Positions 5,139 through 5,803 of a DNA stretch of 5,803 bases are shown piece by piece; the stretch's first letter is position 1; every line of letters starts with the position of its first letter. The position numbers were made by a program, and so were the translations under genes. Under the pieces are notes generated by a model. The model ran no database searches, was not told the origin of the DNA, and saw only the letters and a list, made by a program, of their open reading frames with translations. The DNA is taken from the NCBI GenBank assembly GCA_023486985.1, contig JAMDEM010000082.1, positions 1 to 5,803 on the forward strand, read 5' to 3'. This stretch comes from Bacillota bacterium. GTDB lineage: Bacteria; Vulcanimicrobiota; JAMDEM01.

Positions 5139-5803
5139 TTATCTCTTTCCCGCCAGCACTTCCCTTAAAGCAGGGAATTTATCTTCCTTGGCAAGAGTAA
5201 TTACCAGGTCTCCGGAAGCAAGCTGGGAATTTCCGTTTGGAATGATAAACTCTTCACCCCTGATTATTCCTGCGATTATGCATTGTACAGGAATATTCAA
5301 ATCTTTTATTGGTTTTCCGTTTGAAGGCGAATTAGGGGTTATCAGTGTTTCAACAATTTCCACGCCGCCCTTTTTTAAGGCAAGGGAAGTCATAATTCCT
5401 TTGTAAGCAACTTCCTGCTCTATCATGGAAAGAATTATGTTTGTGCTTGAAACAGTGGCGTCAATGCCGAGTTTCTTGAAGACATCCTCATTTTTGGGGT
5501 TGTTAACTCGTGCAATTGTAAAAGGGGCGTTAAATTTTGTTTTTGCCACCTGGCATATTACAAGATTGTCTTCGTCATCGCCGGTGACGGCAGCGATAAT
5601 GTCGGCTCTTTCCACACCGGCTTCCTGCAGAATTCCGGGGTCGCAGCCGTCGCCCTGAAAGCAAATGTTTCCAAGCTCTTCATTTATCCTGGCGCACTTT
5701 TCTTTGTCTTTTTCAATAATTGTAATTTCCTGACCCTCAGCGACCAGATGCTTAACAAGATAATATCCTACCTTACCCCCGCCGCAAGGGAGAATAAACT
5801 TTT
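5139..5803 (-). CDS. trkA: TrkA/KtrA-type potassium uptake regulatory protein (RCK domains), 5' end off the window
   Basis: The minus-strand frame is open from the stop codon at 5139-5141 to the right edge. It gives about 220 residues, so probably only the start codon is missing; an internal GTG at 5613-5615 is not the true start, because the Rossmann fold lies upstream of it. The N-terminal RCK_N domain shows the dinucleotide-binding turn CGGGKVGYYL, the acidic end of beta-2 (ITIIEKD), GDGCDP, and AVTGDDEDNLV, followed by IARVNNPKNEDVFKKLGID and STNIILSMIEQEV. The C-terminal RCK_C domain covers roughly the last 80 residues (ETLITPNSPSNGKPIKDL to LAGKR). The protein should sit on the cytoplasmic face of a TrkH/KtrB potassium channel and gate it in response to NAD(H) or ATP. 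The channel subunit is not in the window and may lie beyond the right edge. Length matches single-unit KtrA-like proteins rather than the double-length E. coli TrkA. Confidence 0.93.
   Translation of the reverse strand, partial: KFILPCGGGKVGYYLVKHLVAEGQEITIIEKDKEKCARINEELGNICFQGDGCDPGILQEAGVERADIIAAVTGDDEDNLVICQVAKTKFNAPFTIARVNNPKNEDVFKKLGIDATVSSTNIILSMIEQEVAYKGIMTSLALKKGGVEIVETLITPNSPSNGKPIKDLNIPVQCIIAGIIRGEEFIIPNGNSQLASGDLVITLAKEDKFPALREVLAGKR

Noticed and set aside
5119..5406. Plus-strand open frame starting in the repeat and running through trkA
   Set aside because: It is antisense to the RCK_C region of trkA, which has recognisable motifs, and has no supporting ribosome-binding site.

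Overview
This is a bacterial chromosomal window that is moderately AT-rich, tightly packed and uses GTG as well as ATG starts. It carries five recognisable genes and one fragment: the 3' end of an unidentified gene (2-256, +), an ABC-2 type permease (333-1382, +), a TalC-type transaldolase (1549-2211, +), rho (2241-3512, +), a radical SAM protein of unknown substrate (3514-4944, +) and a nearly complete TrkA/KtrA-type potassium-channel regulator (5139-5803, -, running off the right edge). A small transaldolase directly before rho, and a TrkA of this form, recall Clostridia-like Firmicutes, but uncultivated candidate phyla fit equally well. I would not name a genus.

Layout: the left end and permease are separated by a plain 76-base gap holding only a strong ribosome-binding site. 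A 166-base gap then separates the permease from the transaldolase. It is packed with small hairpins and a short inverted-repeat element that ends just before the transaldolase ribosome-binding site. Transaldolase, rho and the radical SAM gene follow with gaps of 29 and 1 bases and are probably co-transcribed. A 194-base convergent gap between the radical SAM gene and trkA is mostly filled by another copy of the repeat element.

The most notable content is the repeat family. Two copies of about 124 bp (3911-4034 on +, 5010-5132 on -) are roughly 89% identical by hand alignment. They share imperfect 10-bp terminal inverted repeats (TTRTTTTGCG / CGCAAAATAA) and a large internal palindrome. A 57-bp derivative (1474-1530) keeps the same ends but has a different, short hairpin core. 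The copy at 3911-4034, with an adjoining hairpin at 3871-3896, lies inside the radical SAM gene. It appears to have been inserted in frame, adding about 55 residues (120-174) without breaking the reading frame. Its translation contains the HSEGIEES / LRDAQDD peptide pattern that I recall from many unrelated proteins predicted across bacterial repeats.

Functionally the genes look mostly like housekeeping: membrane export, pentose-phosphate carbon shuffling, transcription termination, an uncharacterised radical reaction and potassium uptake control. I see no defence system, CRISPR array, tRNA, rRNA or transposase.
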